From NCBI GenBank assembly GCA_037783415.1, contig JAZGTN010000002.1, forward strand, positions 4,526,001-4,590,000: DNA of 64,000 nt, given 5' to 3'. A program made the translations under genes and the position numbers. The notes under the pieces were generated by a model, which had not been told where the DNA came from, did no database searches, and saw only the letters and a program-made list of their open reading frames with translations. The DNA comes from Leptasterias polaris (taxonomy: Eukaryota > Echinodermata > Asteroidea > Forcipulatida > Asteriidae). Shown here one piece after another: positions 12,980 through 22,721 of this stretch (positions are counted from its first letter, which is position 1; the number at the start of each line of letters is the position of its first letter).

Positions 12980-14275
12980 GTTTATTTCAATTTCAATTTC
13001 AATTTATTATAAACGTCACGTTAAAAAACAGGAATTTTTTTCCCCAGTGTGCATCTTACAATAAAAACAAAAATGGAGATAAATTTGTAAAATAGAAAGG
13101 AAGAACTATAAAAAGATAAACGGGACAAATTACACAGTGACAAAGATATTTACAACATCCTAAAAATACTAGGGTGGGATGACCAACAAATTAAAACCAC
13201 CGAAGTGAAGGAGCAATAAAAACACAAGTACAAAGGAGGCCTACAAAAATTTTCAGTGATGCCAGCAAACCAGGAAAAACAGAAAAGGAATAAAAAGCAG
13301 GGGATTATCTTTTGAAGTTAGAGTTGAATAGGTGGCAAGCATTAGGCAGGAATGACATTCTGAAGCGCTTAATAGTGCGGGTTCGTGGAGGACGAATCTT
13401 TCCTGATTTGTTGACAACCACTGAAGAATGAAGTGGATGGGTAGGATCTTGCATAATGACTTGAATCTTACAGATAATGGCCGATTCAAAAATACAATGT
13501 AAATCTTTAATGTCCAAGCCAATGGTTTTGGAAGCCACTTTTCAGTCTGTAATGTCTATGGCTCAAAGATTACCATACCAGACACAATGCAGAAGGTGGT
13601 AATAGATTGGATAACACTTTGATAAAAAAGAAATAAAATGTCATTGCAAACATTAAATTTAAGCTTCCGGACAAAAAACATCCTCTGGTTAGCCTTAGCG
13701 ACAAGTTTCTGAGTATTAATTTTCCAATTCAAATTGCTGTCAATGGAAGTGCCAAGATATTTAAAGTTATCGACCATTTCAACCCTAGTGTCATTAATAT
13801 AAATAGTTTCAAACCAGTCTTGGTTTTTCGGAAGTCAAACACAATTTCTTTAGTTTTTTTACTCATTCAGTGCTAAATAATAGATCACACCAGTTAACAA
13901 AATTAGCAACCTCTTTGCGATAAGAAGATTCGTCATTCATAGAAATCAAACATATCAGCATATTCAATTATGGGACATGAAGTATCACTGTGTCTGTAGT
14001 CACTAGAATAAAGTGAAAATAACACCGGGGACAACGCACAACCTTGAGGAGCGCCGGTATTAGTATGCATTTTGATCAGAAACTGAGTTCATAAATAAAA
14101 CCCTTTGAATTCGATCAGTTAAAAAACTGTTAATCCACAACAATGAGACATGGGGATTGACACACATTCTATTCAATTTTACAGTCAATAAATGAGGCTG
14201 AATTGTATTAAACGCCGATGAGAAATCTCCAAACAGAGTGGTATTAACCACCGTAGAGTCTACAAGTAGAAGGGA
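12980..14275 (-). mobile_element. Non-LTR retrotransposon (LINE) fragment
   Basis: Present only in copy A of the duplication, so it inserted after or was lost from the other copy. Minus-strand reading frames show reverse transcriptase pieces: DFSSAFNTIQPHLLTVKL (about 14,230-14,160) and VDNFKYLGTSIDSNLNWKIN (about 13,775-13,710), in the order expected of a Jockey/CR1-type RT. Frames are broken by stops and shifts. The 3' end next to 12,980 is a short (TTGAAA)n-type tail, common in such LINEs. The copy is 5'-truncated and dead. Confidence 0.75.
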
Positions 14276-14919
14276 AAATTGAAATTGTTCTTGAACAGAA
14301 TTAAATTAGTTATGTTTGATAATTTAAACATTAATTTGTACAAGCTTGACAACTTATGACGCGTTTTTCATTTTAACACTACGGAAAAGATTAAGTAAAA
14401 ATGGTTTGATTGCAGTATTATTAGTTTCCGTTATCTATTTTGTTGTCCATCTGTTTCTCCCATTCCATCACCTCCTTGGTTAGAGCTGAGACGTAAAAGA
14501 TGTAGTATAAAAATGTATCGACATTTCTCAAAGATCTTGTCGTCGAGATTCGGTAAAGGTGAGTTATACTTGTTATCCGTTTCTGATTTGTCTGTCTTTT
14601 TCTACGGTTTTTGAGTGAGCGATATGACTGTAATAATTATGAACGGGAAGATATTTTTGACATGACTACTTTAAGTGATTTGTAAACGTGATCTGCAAAT
14701 TGTTTTACCCACCACTACCTGACTGACTACTCGGCGTTCAACTTGTGTACCAAATGTTTTAATAAAATAAACACAATGCAAAATAAGCTGCAAATGGCGT
14801 GCCGCAACAAATCCATTTCAATTCCTTCCTCCATGACGTGAATGATGTATTTGGCAAATGAATTAAAATGGTGGAAGCGTGGGTAGTCGTGCAGTCGCCA
14901 TAAATAATGTCAGTTGTGG

Positions 14920-15064
14920 TGCCAGTCAACTCGCTCCCCAGCAAAGTCGCCAACTACAAAGTCGCCCCCTAGCAAAGTCGCCCCTCACATACAAACTCGC
15001 CCCTCTCAAAGTCGCCCCCGACAGAGTCGCCCTTGACAAAGTCGCCCCCCCCCTACAAAGACGC
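14920..15064. repeat. AAGTCGCC-rich MITE, half copy (copy 1 of 3)
   Basis: It opens with 'gccagtcaactcgc' and then repeats 'caaagtcgccccc' about eight times at 13-19 bp spacing. It matches the left half of the palindromic copy at 35,688-35,998. It abuts the end of duplication copy A. Confidence 0.7.
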
Positions 15065-15662
15065 ATTGTTTTTGATCACATCCGTGGTTGTGTAAACGTT
15101 TTTTGAACTTATAGTTTTTTCACCTGTCTTTTTAAGTTTTGTTTTTGCTACCCCCCCAAATTCGTCAAAAATGCCGCGTTGCCCTTTTTACACTTACGAA
15201 ATTGCTGCGATGCCCTTCAAATTCTAGAAAAAGTACGGCAATAATTGCTGTGCCCCTTTTGACATGTTTGAACGCGAAGTTCAAGGCCTGCAAGTCCGAT
15301 AACTGAAAAAAGTTTGAGGATCGGATCTAACTTCTTGAGGTATGATGGACACCGGATTGACTAATGAGGCAGCGGCAATTTGAAATGCGGCGTTGGAAGA
15401 TCATCAGACCAAAAGGCTTAAACTTCGATGTCACAAAACGTTTAATGTACTTTATCAAACCATGGAGGAAGAACACCCAAGTAAATCCATTCAATTCAAT
15501 TCAATTCAACCCAAGAAACATTTATTTTGTATCAACGTCAATTAATGCAACGTCAATTAATACATAATTAAGATGTAGCTTATGCATTAGGCCAACCTCA
15601 AAGCCTTTAAATAGGACTATATGGATATTACATATAATTTTCTCTTTTTGTTCCACCAACCG
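15065..15662. other. Non-coding stretch
   Basis: No gene or RNA seen. A short (ATTCA)n tract and 'acgtcaattaat' doublet at 15,485-15,565 look like the tail of a retroposon. Confidence 0.35.
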
Positions 15663-16340
15663 AAACCCCCGTGTGGCCTCTGACACCACCTCCACCAGCG
15701 GCGGAGGGCAGCTCCGACCAGGACCCCTTCCGGTGGAGAGGACGCCAACACTCCGTACACCTGGCCGGACGGCGAGACAACCACCAACACGTCTTCACCA
15801 CACCATCATGTCAGGCGGATAACAGCCCCGTGACGGGGAGCGCCGCCCGACCCGTCTCCCCTACGGATAACAGCACCCAGACGGGAAGCGCCGCCCGACC
15901 CGTCTCCCTACGGATAACAGCACCCAGACGGAGAGCGCCGCCCGACCCGCCTCTCCTGCGGATAACAGCACCCAGGTTGCGGCGACATTTATCGAGGACC
16001 CCTGCCAGTATCCCCGCCACCACGATTTCCCGAAGGAGTTCCCCACAGTTTGGGGAACAACAGCTACTGCACAGGACCGAGACTAGACACAGCGGGGACC
16101 ACCACCACGACAGTCACCCCCATTGTTTTTTGTGTTGCTTTGTAAAGGGGTTCGCCTCGCTGGCGGAGCGCCGGCGCTCCGCTGCCTGCTTCTGGGACAA
16201 GCAGGGTCCTAGGAGGGGGAAGTGCAGCGGCAACCCGATCAACCGGTAGGGGACGCCAGCACGACTCCGCGGTGGAGCACTGCTGGCTGCCCCTGCCGGT
16301 CGATCGGGGAAACAGAGGGAGTCCTCTGGCTTCGGCCTTC
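15663..16340 (+). pseudogene. GC-rich, coding-like degenerate segment with 48-bp repeats
   Basis: A sharply G+C-rich island in A+T-rich surroundings. At about 15,805-15,975 it contains three tandem units of roughly 48 bp, each encoding a variant of DNSTQTGSAARPVSP. The frame shifts between units because one unit lacks three-base periodicity. A Ser/Thr/Pro/Asn-rich, mucin-like extracellular peptide is the best reading, followed by a non-repetitive stretch ending at a TAG near 16,086. A hairpin (ggagcgccggcgctcc) lies near 16,160. I do not recognise the family, and no intact ORF exists. Confidence 0.4.
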
Positions 16341-16997
16341 TTCTTCGTGTAAAAGTCATGACTTGTTGAGTAAGTAAAAGCTCCGGAACAAGGGACAGAA
16401 CAGCCAGTTATTAGTATTCTTATGTCATTTAAAGCTGTGTGCATCGCAACCCCCGGTCAACGCTACAATATAATCTCAGAAATAACCAAGGGCGGTTCCA
16501 AAATGATCACCCTAAGCTATGGCTGCGGCTATGGGCTTGGATTGGTAATGATGAAGCATTGTCAGATGTAGCCATAGAGGTGGCTACGGCTACACGTTGG
16601 GCTGGAAGAGGCAGGTATTTATGTACAAGAAAATTATATTAGGGTCACGTGACATATGTTCTCACCGATTAAGACTATTGGGGTTTATTTGTTTGTTGTT
16701 TGTTGGGTTGTTTGTTTGTTTATTTGTTTGTGGGTTTATTTTTATTTTTTATTGTTTGTTTTTATCTCAACATATTGTGACGTCAGCTCAAGTCGCCAGG
16801 CGTCGGCACTGGATGCCGGTGGTAGCGCGTCGGCGGCACGGTGGTGTTGATTCCCTGCAGTGGTAGGCCACAGCACCAAGGTGCAAGGTCTGCTGGTCAA
16901 CTGGACCAGGAACGGGACGGAAAGGGCGGCGGATGGACCTCAGCTTACAGAGGAGGGAATGATGGATTATTTTAGCCTGGAGTCCTTTATGGCCTGA

Positions 16998-17310
16998 AGT
17001 GGCCGCCAATTCGGTTTCTCGGGTGACCACAGATGGCTGCTCTGGTGAGGTGTCCATAGAAGTGGTTTCGTTCTGGCACAAGTTGATCATACAGGCAAGA
17101 GCGCCCCCATCGACCCTTCAGCAGTGTCTGAGAGGGCCCACCGAGCAGGGCTTTGAGAAAGTACTGGTTGAAAGCTACGCAGCAACGGTTGAAATCTCCG
17201 TGTATGAACGTAGGCTGTTTGGCTACCGGCTTTTGGGAACTCAGAGTTTCGAAGGGGCTGCTCTTGAGTTCGGCGGAGGGGAACTCTGTCAAGAAAATCC
17301 CTGTGTTTAG
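16998..17310 (+). pseudogene. Truncated tocopherol-cyclase-like paralogue
   Basis: The frame from NSVSRVTTDGCSGEVSIEVV to a TAG at 17,308-17,310 is highly similar to the last 100 or so residues of the intact gene in copy A. The residues before it (signal peptide, GWY segment and EKNWG motif) are absent. Sequence just upstream instead matches DNA 5' of the intact gene, so an internal deletion fused promoter-distal flank to the C-terminal coding part. The remaining frame is open and differs mostly by conservative changes, so loss may be recent. It could be spliced to an unseen exon, but no evidence supports that. Confidence 0.8.
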
Positions 17311-17664
17311 AATTATGTGGCGTTTAACACACTTGGCTTTTTTTAAAGACATCAAAGTAATTGTTACCAGAGTCTATAAGATGTAGGCCTATTGAAGATT
17401 GAAGTGAAACGAAATTATTCTTGAACAAAATTGAATAAGTTATGTTTGATAATTTAAACATTAATTTGTACAAGCTTGACAACTTATGACGCACTTTTCA
17501 TTTTAACACCACCGGAAAAGATTAAGTAAAAATGCTTTGATTGTAATTTTATTAGTATCCGTTATCTATTTTGTTGTCCATCCTGTTTCTCCCAATCCAT
17601 CACCTCCTTGTTTGAAGCTGAGATGTAGTACAAAATGTATGGACATTTCCCAAAGATCGTGAGA

Positions 17665-19452
17665 CAATAACAGCTACTCAGGCTGATATAGATATAGCTC
17701 AGATATAGCGCTCTCTTTTGGCTTGTTAGATTTCTTACATTCGTAAGTTCGTGAGCAAGTTTGAATAATTTTTGAGATACAATTTTTTTTTTTTTTGCTA
17801 TACATTTGTGAATTTGCATCTCGGTTGGTCCTCTCGTAATAGCAGACAATCGGCATAAACACACCCAGCCCCCAAAATACAAATAAATCAATGAAGCTAA
17901 CTTAATTTTTGAAATTACTCCAAACATTAAAATGACCATAAAAACTGACTTGGTAAATTAAGAGCACTAGAGAGCTATTACCATAAAACATTGTTAGAAA
18001 CGCCACCCTTTGAACTAGTTTTAGAAAAAGCGAGTTAATTTTCACTCGCAAAAAGTTGAATCTGAGACAGCATATATAGGTTCAGGCATGAAGCCTTACT
18101 CAGGCATCTGAAAGCACAGAATTCTATGCAACAAAGATGGACCTTCTTTCATTATTTTCTTGCAACTTCGATGACTGATGATTGAGCCAAAATTTTCACA
18201 GGTTTGTTATCATGCATGAGGACACTGGTCTTTGGCAACTGCCAAAGTAGTGATCTCTGCTAAATAAATAAATAGTAGTAGTGATATGATGTTTTGGGGT
18301 TTCGCACAGCTGATCATCACTCGGTCCAAATAACTTGAGACCGGCGGGGCCGAGCGAAAGATGATTCCCCACGAGGTATGATGCTTCTATTCCAAATTAA
18401 TGACGTGCCCGTGCCCAAGTTGCTTTTCATTGCAACACTCATCGTGTCACTTTCACTTTCCCAAGACCGTCAAAGTTCCTTCACTGCTGAAGTCCTCCAT
18501 GTTGGGACCCGCAGATTACCGTGAGAGGAAAATATGTTCTCTGATGTCCCCATAATTATATGATTTGACGTCAGCTTTTCGCTTTGTTCACGTTGTTTTC
18601 AAGGCGTGCTGTGACTCACGGCTATTACAGTGGATTGCATCAGATTTTCATGGCAATTGTGTCAGGATTTATTTTCTGGAAAAATCACTCAGGACTACAT
18701 TTTTCTTAAGGGGCTGGTGAACAAAATAAAAGGTTTGAATTATCGTACCAGTAACACAGTATACGTTTGGTCTGCTATTATTTTTTGTAAAACTTCTCAC
18801 TTGGGGATGATGTGGTTTTGTGGTCACTTTATTCGAAACTTGATAACAACATTTTCAAACTTGTTTAGAAAACGTTTATTTGATAGGACATTTGACAGCT
18901 GTGGCATTATATTGCTTTATATTCTTATTTTTTGTTTTTCTTTTTATTGGTATGAATCATTTGGTGTGCTGATGTTTTCTTCCAAAGTTTCCGATTTTCT
19001 TGCAGCGTCGGCAAACAAACAAAACCCGAAGTGTTTATTATGAGTGACTGTATATCCATCGTCAACATGATTTTGATGACGTCTTATTAATTTCTTTTCA
19101 TTGCAAAGCAGAGGCGAAGTCTTGGTTTCAAGACGCTCCAGTTGTGTAGTCACGAAAACCTATAATAGCGCCCTCTGGTGTAGAGTGGCATGGTTAATGG
19201 TTTCATAGCGGTTTAGGTTTCGTGACTACAAGCGCTTCTTTTTACAACACTGAAGCGTTTTGGAAGCAAGACTATTATATAGCCGAGGTGCGGCGTGCTG
19301 CTGAAGCAAAACTATGATGTAATCGACAGTATTAGACTCAAGTGGGCGTGTCAAACATGTGCGACCCTTTGATTGGTCAGTCTGTTGCCATTGCACAAGT
19401 ACCTGGTAATAACTGCATTGGATAAATGCTGGCTTCCTCTCTCGCATATCTC
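17665..19452. other. Insertion specific to copy B
   Basis: This has no counterpart in copy A. It contains a diverged, reversed member of the TTAA-flanked 'aggcactg' repeat family (about 18,085-18,250: 'catctgaaagcaca', 'attttcacaggtttgttat'). It also holds a short inverted-repeat element at 19,147-19,231 with arms 'gtagtcacgaaaacct'. No coding signal is seen. Confidence 0.5.
19147..19231. repeat. Miniature inverted-repeat element, about 85 bp
   Basis: Terminal arms 'gtagtcacgaaaacct' and 'aggtttcgtgactac' are near-perfect reverse complements around a 50-bp core. It is non-coding. Confidence 0.6.
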
Positions 19453-19899
19453 CACAGTCTTGTCGTCGAGATTCGGTAAAGGTGAGTTTACTTGTTATCC
19501 GTTTCTGGGTTTTCTGTATTTTTCCACGGTTTTTGGGTGATATGACTGGGCTTCCTATGACTGTAAATGAAAGGGAAGAGATACTTGACATGACTACTTT
19601 ATGTGATTTGTAAACGTGATCTGCAAATTGACTTTTACCCATCGATTTTTCTTTTCCTACCTCCATGATTTTACCATGGACTTTGGATGTAGAATCATGG
19701 AGGTAGGAATACCGAATAGAATGTTTACCCAAATACCTAGTTTAGTTAGGGAGTGGAGTACCTGATCTGACGACTCGTCGTTCAATGCATGGAGGTAGGA
19801 AGATGTTCAATGTATGTTCCAATGTTTAAAAAATATAAACACAATGCAAAGTAAGCTGCAAATGGCGTGCCGCGACAAATCCATTTCAATTCTTTCCTC

Positions 19900-19970
19900 C
19901 TCCATGACTAGCCCCACCTGTGTGGCTAGGGCGTGGCTAGCCCACACAAGTGGGCTAGCCACTCCATGAC
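19900..19970. mobile_element. 53-bp insertion with 9-bp target duplication
   Basis: The 9-mer CTCCATGAC occurs at 19,900-19,908 and 19,962-19,970 around a 53-bp palindromic core built of 'gctagcccac' words. The paralogous site in copy A (14,829-14,837) has a single CTCCATGAC and no insert, so it is a natural empty site. The size of the duplication fits MULE-, hAT- or Merlin-like transposition (8-9 bp). Confidence 0.65.
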
Positions 19971-20309
19971 GTGAATAATAATATTTGGCAAATGAATTAT
20001 AATAGTGGAAGCGTGGGAAGTCAGTCCTGCAGTTGCCATCCGGGCCAGGTGTGGCATACCACCAGAGCAGAGTACTTCCTATCCTAATAAAAGTTCCTAA
20101 AACTATAACAAGTTTCTAGGAAGTACTATAGCAGCAGAAGAGGGGGAGGGGGTGCCACCCCTCGCTTATAGACCATGTATAATTCTAAAAACTACAGGCT
20201 CCCTCGCTCATGGGGAGCCTTATATAGTTTCTAGGAAGTAGACTAGCCCGAGTTTGAGGCGCTGTATTCCTTTTTTCGAAATTTTGGCATCTTCGGTCAT
20301 GCGCACATA

Positions 20310-20490
20310 TTCGCGAATATTAATTACACGACATTGCATACGTCTGCGCAGATATTTACGAATAAGTTCATGACATCGCACACATGTCTGCGCACATATT
20401 TGCGAATAATTTCACAACATCGCATAATTATGTGCACATATTTGCGATATGTGATGTCCCTTCAGGGCCACCATAGGTTAAGCCATGTTG
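20310..20490. repeat. Diverged terminus related to the 29,830-36,959 element
   Basis: It ends in 'gtgatgtcccttcagggccaccatagg', matching the outer end of the large element's inverted repeats. It is preceded by decayed 'gcacatatttgcgaat' words like the satellite array. It is in the orientation of the right end, and no partner end is seen nearby, so it is a solo or ancient remnant. Confidence 0.6.
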
Positions 20491-20764
20491 CTACACACTG
20501 TATACGATAGGTGTGGCTTTACTATCAATCATGACTATGTTCCTTCGGAACTATAGTTCTAGGAGTTGGGCTGACCAATTGGCTGAGGAAACTCGTTTTC
20601 GACCCATTGTGTCCCCTTGTGTTTTAGTACATTTTATTTGCATGATTTTGTTTTGGAATGGAGGGGAGGGTATGGTCTAGCATGATGATAGCTCACTGTC
20701 CTTTTGGCCAAATGCCAGAAGTTGGTTTTGTATGGGTAGGAGGTATGGCATGGGCATGATGGAA

Positions 20765-20945
20765 ACTGGTCAACTCGTATTCCAACCAATTCATAATCTG
20801 ACCAACAAGTATTCTGACCATCTCATGAATGCTCATTTTGGTCAAATCATACTCCAACCAATTTGTACTCAACCAATTTGTATTCCAATCAATTTGTTTC
20901 CCAACCAACTTGTCCTATGACCAGATTGTACTCCGACCAACTTGT
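20765..20945. repeat. Degenerate short tandem repeat
   Basis: About ten imperfect units of 15-20 bp around 'ccaaccaatttgtattc' and 'tctgaccaac'. It is non-coding. Confidence 0.65.
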
Positions 20946-21084
20946 GCGTGTTTGTTTTGCATGTAGCATTAGAATGTAAAGTTTTGAAAGATATGTACAT
21001 GATGTTTTAGTTGCGATAATCGATTATCGCAAATGTTTATGAAACAAATGTTCCCAACAGGTGAGCTTTCATTGAAAGTAATTG

Positions 21085-21375
21085 CCCTGTACGGGCATTG
21101 TATACTTTTGGTAACAGCTCAAAATCAGTGTCCACATTTTGTGTGATTCAACATGCATGAACAAACAAACCTGTGAAAGTTTGAGCTCAATTGGTCATCG
21201 AGGTCACGAGAAAATAGTGAAAAGAGACCTTATGTGTTTTCTGTTTTTCAAACATCGAGTTTATTATCACGCGTGATAAAAACTATTGTTTTACTCATTT
21301 CTCAGAAGCGATAGCATTTTAGGCAGAAATATTTTAAGGAACCCTTTCTACCATTACTTACTTTAAATCATGTAG
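21085..21375 (+). repeat. Dispersed MITE-like repeat, copy 1
   Basis: It shares about 290 bp with 62,280-62,616 in inverted orientation: 'tatacttttggtaacagctcaaaatcagtgtccac', the (a/c)gtgataataaactcga block and 'ttaaggaaccctttctaccattacttac'. Its partner copy is bounded by TTAAAGG. Confidence 0.7.
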
Positions 21376-21497
21376 TAAACATTCATTGAAAAACAAATTA
21401 TAATGGAAAAACATCTTTCCAAATAAACTGGAATTTCGTTTTAGAATGAATGCAAAACATTGATTGCTTTAAATATATGGGAAGACCGCCAACATAG

Positions 21498-21645
21498 GGC
21501 TAGATAGCTCAGTTGGTAGAGCGCCGGCACGTTAAACCGGAGGTCGTTGGTTCAAATCCCGCTCTAGTCAATTTTTCTTTGTGCAACCCAAAATCATTTA
21601 AACATTTACCCAGTCAGTTTCCCTTGTGGTTTATTATTTGATATT
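21498..21645 (+). repeat. tRNA-derived SINE
   Basis: Positions 21,498-21,570 fold as a tRNA. The acceptor strands ggctaga/tctagtc pair. An A box lies in tagctcagttggt and a B box in ggttcaaatcc. The anticodon arm is irregular: the loop acgttaa lacks U33 and closes with a C-A mismatch. The 3' body ('gtgcaacccaaaatcatttaaa', 'ttcccttgtggttta') recurs after the related tRNA-like head at 42,604. That makes it a SINE rather than a working tRNA gene. Pol III promoter boxes are intact here. Confidence 0.7.
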
Positions 21646-22307
21646 AAATATATGTTATTCAGACATTCACATTTGAGGGTATTTAAAAATATAAGAATAA
21701 ACAAAATGTACACTATGGCATCTACACTGGGGGCGCTATGTCGTGAATGCTTGGTGTGGTCTAGCGTACAATAGCAAAAAGGATGGACGAAACTGCATCG
21801 GTGAATAGTACAAAATGGCAATATTTATAACGTAGGCCATGTAATGGTTTGAATAATGAATGCTGTATGACCAACAATCTTCCAATCAAATAACAACTAT
21901 CATGTGAGTATAATGCCTGCTATTTGTTTTGGCCGATTTCACAAAGAGCTAAGATTGATCTTCAACTGTGTATCAATCTTAACTGCTAAGCAAAGTGTAA
22001 TGTCACAATATAAATCACTATGGTAATACTGACAACTCATCCTTTCGAAGATGAATCTTAGTGCTTTGTGAAATCGAGCCCAGCTATTTGTTTTGCACTA
22101 ATGAAATGACATGGGATATTGACTCGGGACTGGCCTATGGTACATTTACAAAGAGGTTGAATATTATATACTTAAACAAGTGGAAAATTCCAAGGTTGAA
22201 ATCGAGTGCATAGAGTTCCGTTTGTGATGCACCTGATTTTCATACACATCCAAGCAAAAATTTAAAAAACATTTCACAACTTAATTGACAGAAAACAATT
22301 ATGCAAT
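21646..22307. other. Non-coding flank of the ISL2EU-like element
   Basis: No gene is supported. A weak inverted pair near 21,935-22,085 ('gatttcacaaagagctaagatt' ... 'agtgctttgtgaaatcgagcc') suggests an old MITE. Confidence 0.35.
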
Positions 22308-22721
22308 GCCCCGTATTTTTGACCGCGTGAGGGCGCCCTCAAAAATATTTCTATCACTTCCGGGGGTATAACCTTAAATGCGAATTATCGTCTGCTCAGC
22401 AGCTGTGTACAGTTTTAACACCGACGTTCTGTCACCTCTGCTCTGTGTGCGGTATAGTTTTTAGTCCTTTAAAGGTCTTTTGTCCGTGATGGATATGATG
22501 TCTGGTGGTGATGTGTTCCAGTCTTTATGTTAATTGTCTGGGGAAGTATTTGAAGCAGTCTTACTCTTCATACTCTTTCTCTTTGTTGTCATGGAGTTGG
22601 TTGGTAGGCCTTGCTAAGATTGCATGCTGTGAATGTGATTGTTTGTGTCTGGATTGGAGCGTACTGTGACCGGTTGTAAATTATAAAACTTTCCTGCCGG
22701 GATTTGGACGGCAGCCTGACC

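Larger units (their letters stand above)
10345..14900 (+). repeat. Tandem segmental duplication, copy A
   Basis: Blocks of copy A recur in order in copy B (about 16,465-20,040). They are 10,373-10,424 with 16,529-16,578; the (TTTG)n tract near 10,520; 10,720-10,910 with 16,770-16,960; the 3' part of the tocopherol-cyclase-like gene (12,608-12,955 with 16,998-17,355); and 14,280-14,900 with 17,405-20,040. Copy A alone contains exon 1 and a LINE fragment (12,980-14,275). Copy B alone contains a 1.8-kb insertion. Divergence by eye is modest, with many indels. Confidence 0.8.
16465..20040 (+). repeat. Tandem segmental duplication, copy B
   Basis: Downstream partner of copy A (10,345-14,900). Relative to A it has lost the equivalent of 10,930-12,607 (promoter, exon 1, intron and the start of exon 2). 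It has gained about 1.8 kb at 17,665-19,452, splitting the block 'caaagat...cttgtcgtcgagattcggtaaagg', and a 53-bp insertion at 19,909-19,961. Confidence 0.8.

Noticed and set aside
15811..16046. Minus-strand ORFs over the GC-rich island
   Set aside because: They are shadows of the same 48-bp repeats, with low-complexity Gly/Arg/Ala peptides.
21498..21570. Functional tRNA gene
   Set aside because: The anticodon loop lacks the invariant U33 and closes with a mismatch. The same head plus body occurs at 42,604, so it is a SINE.
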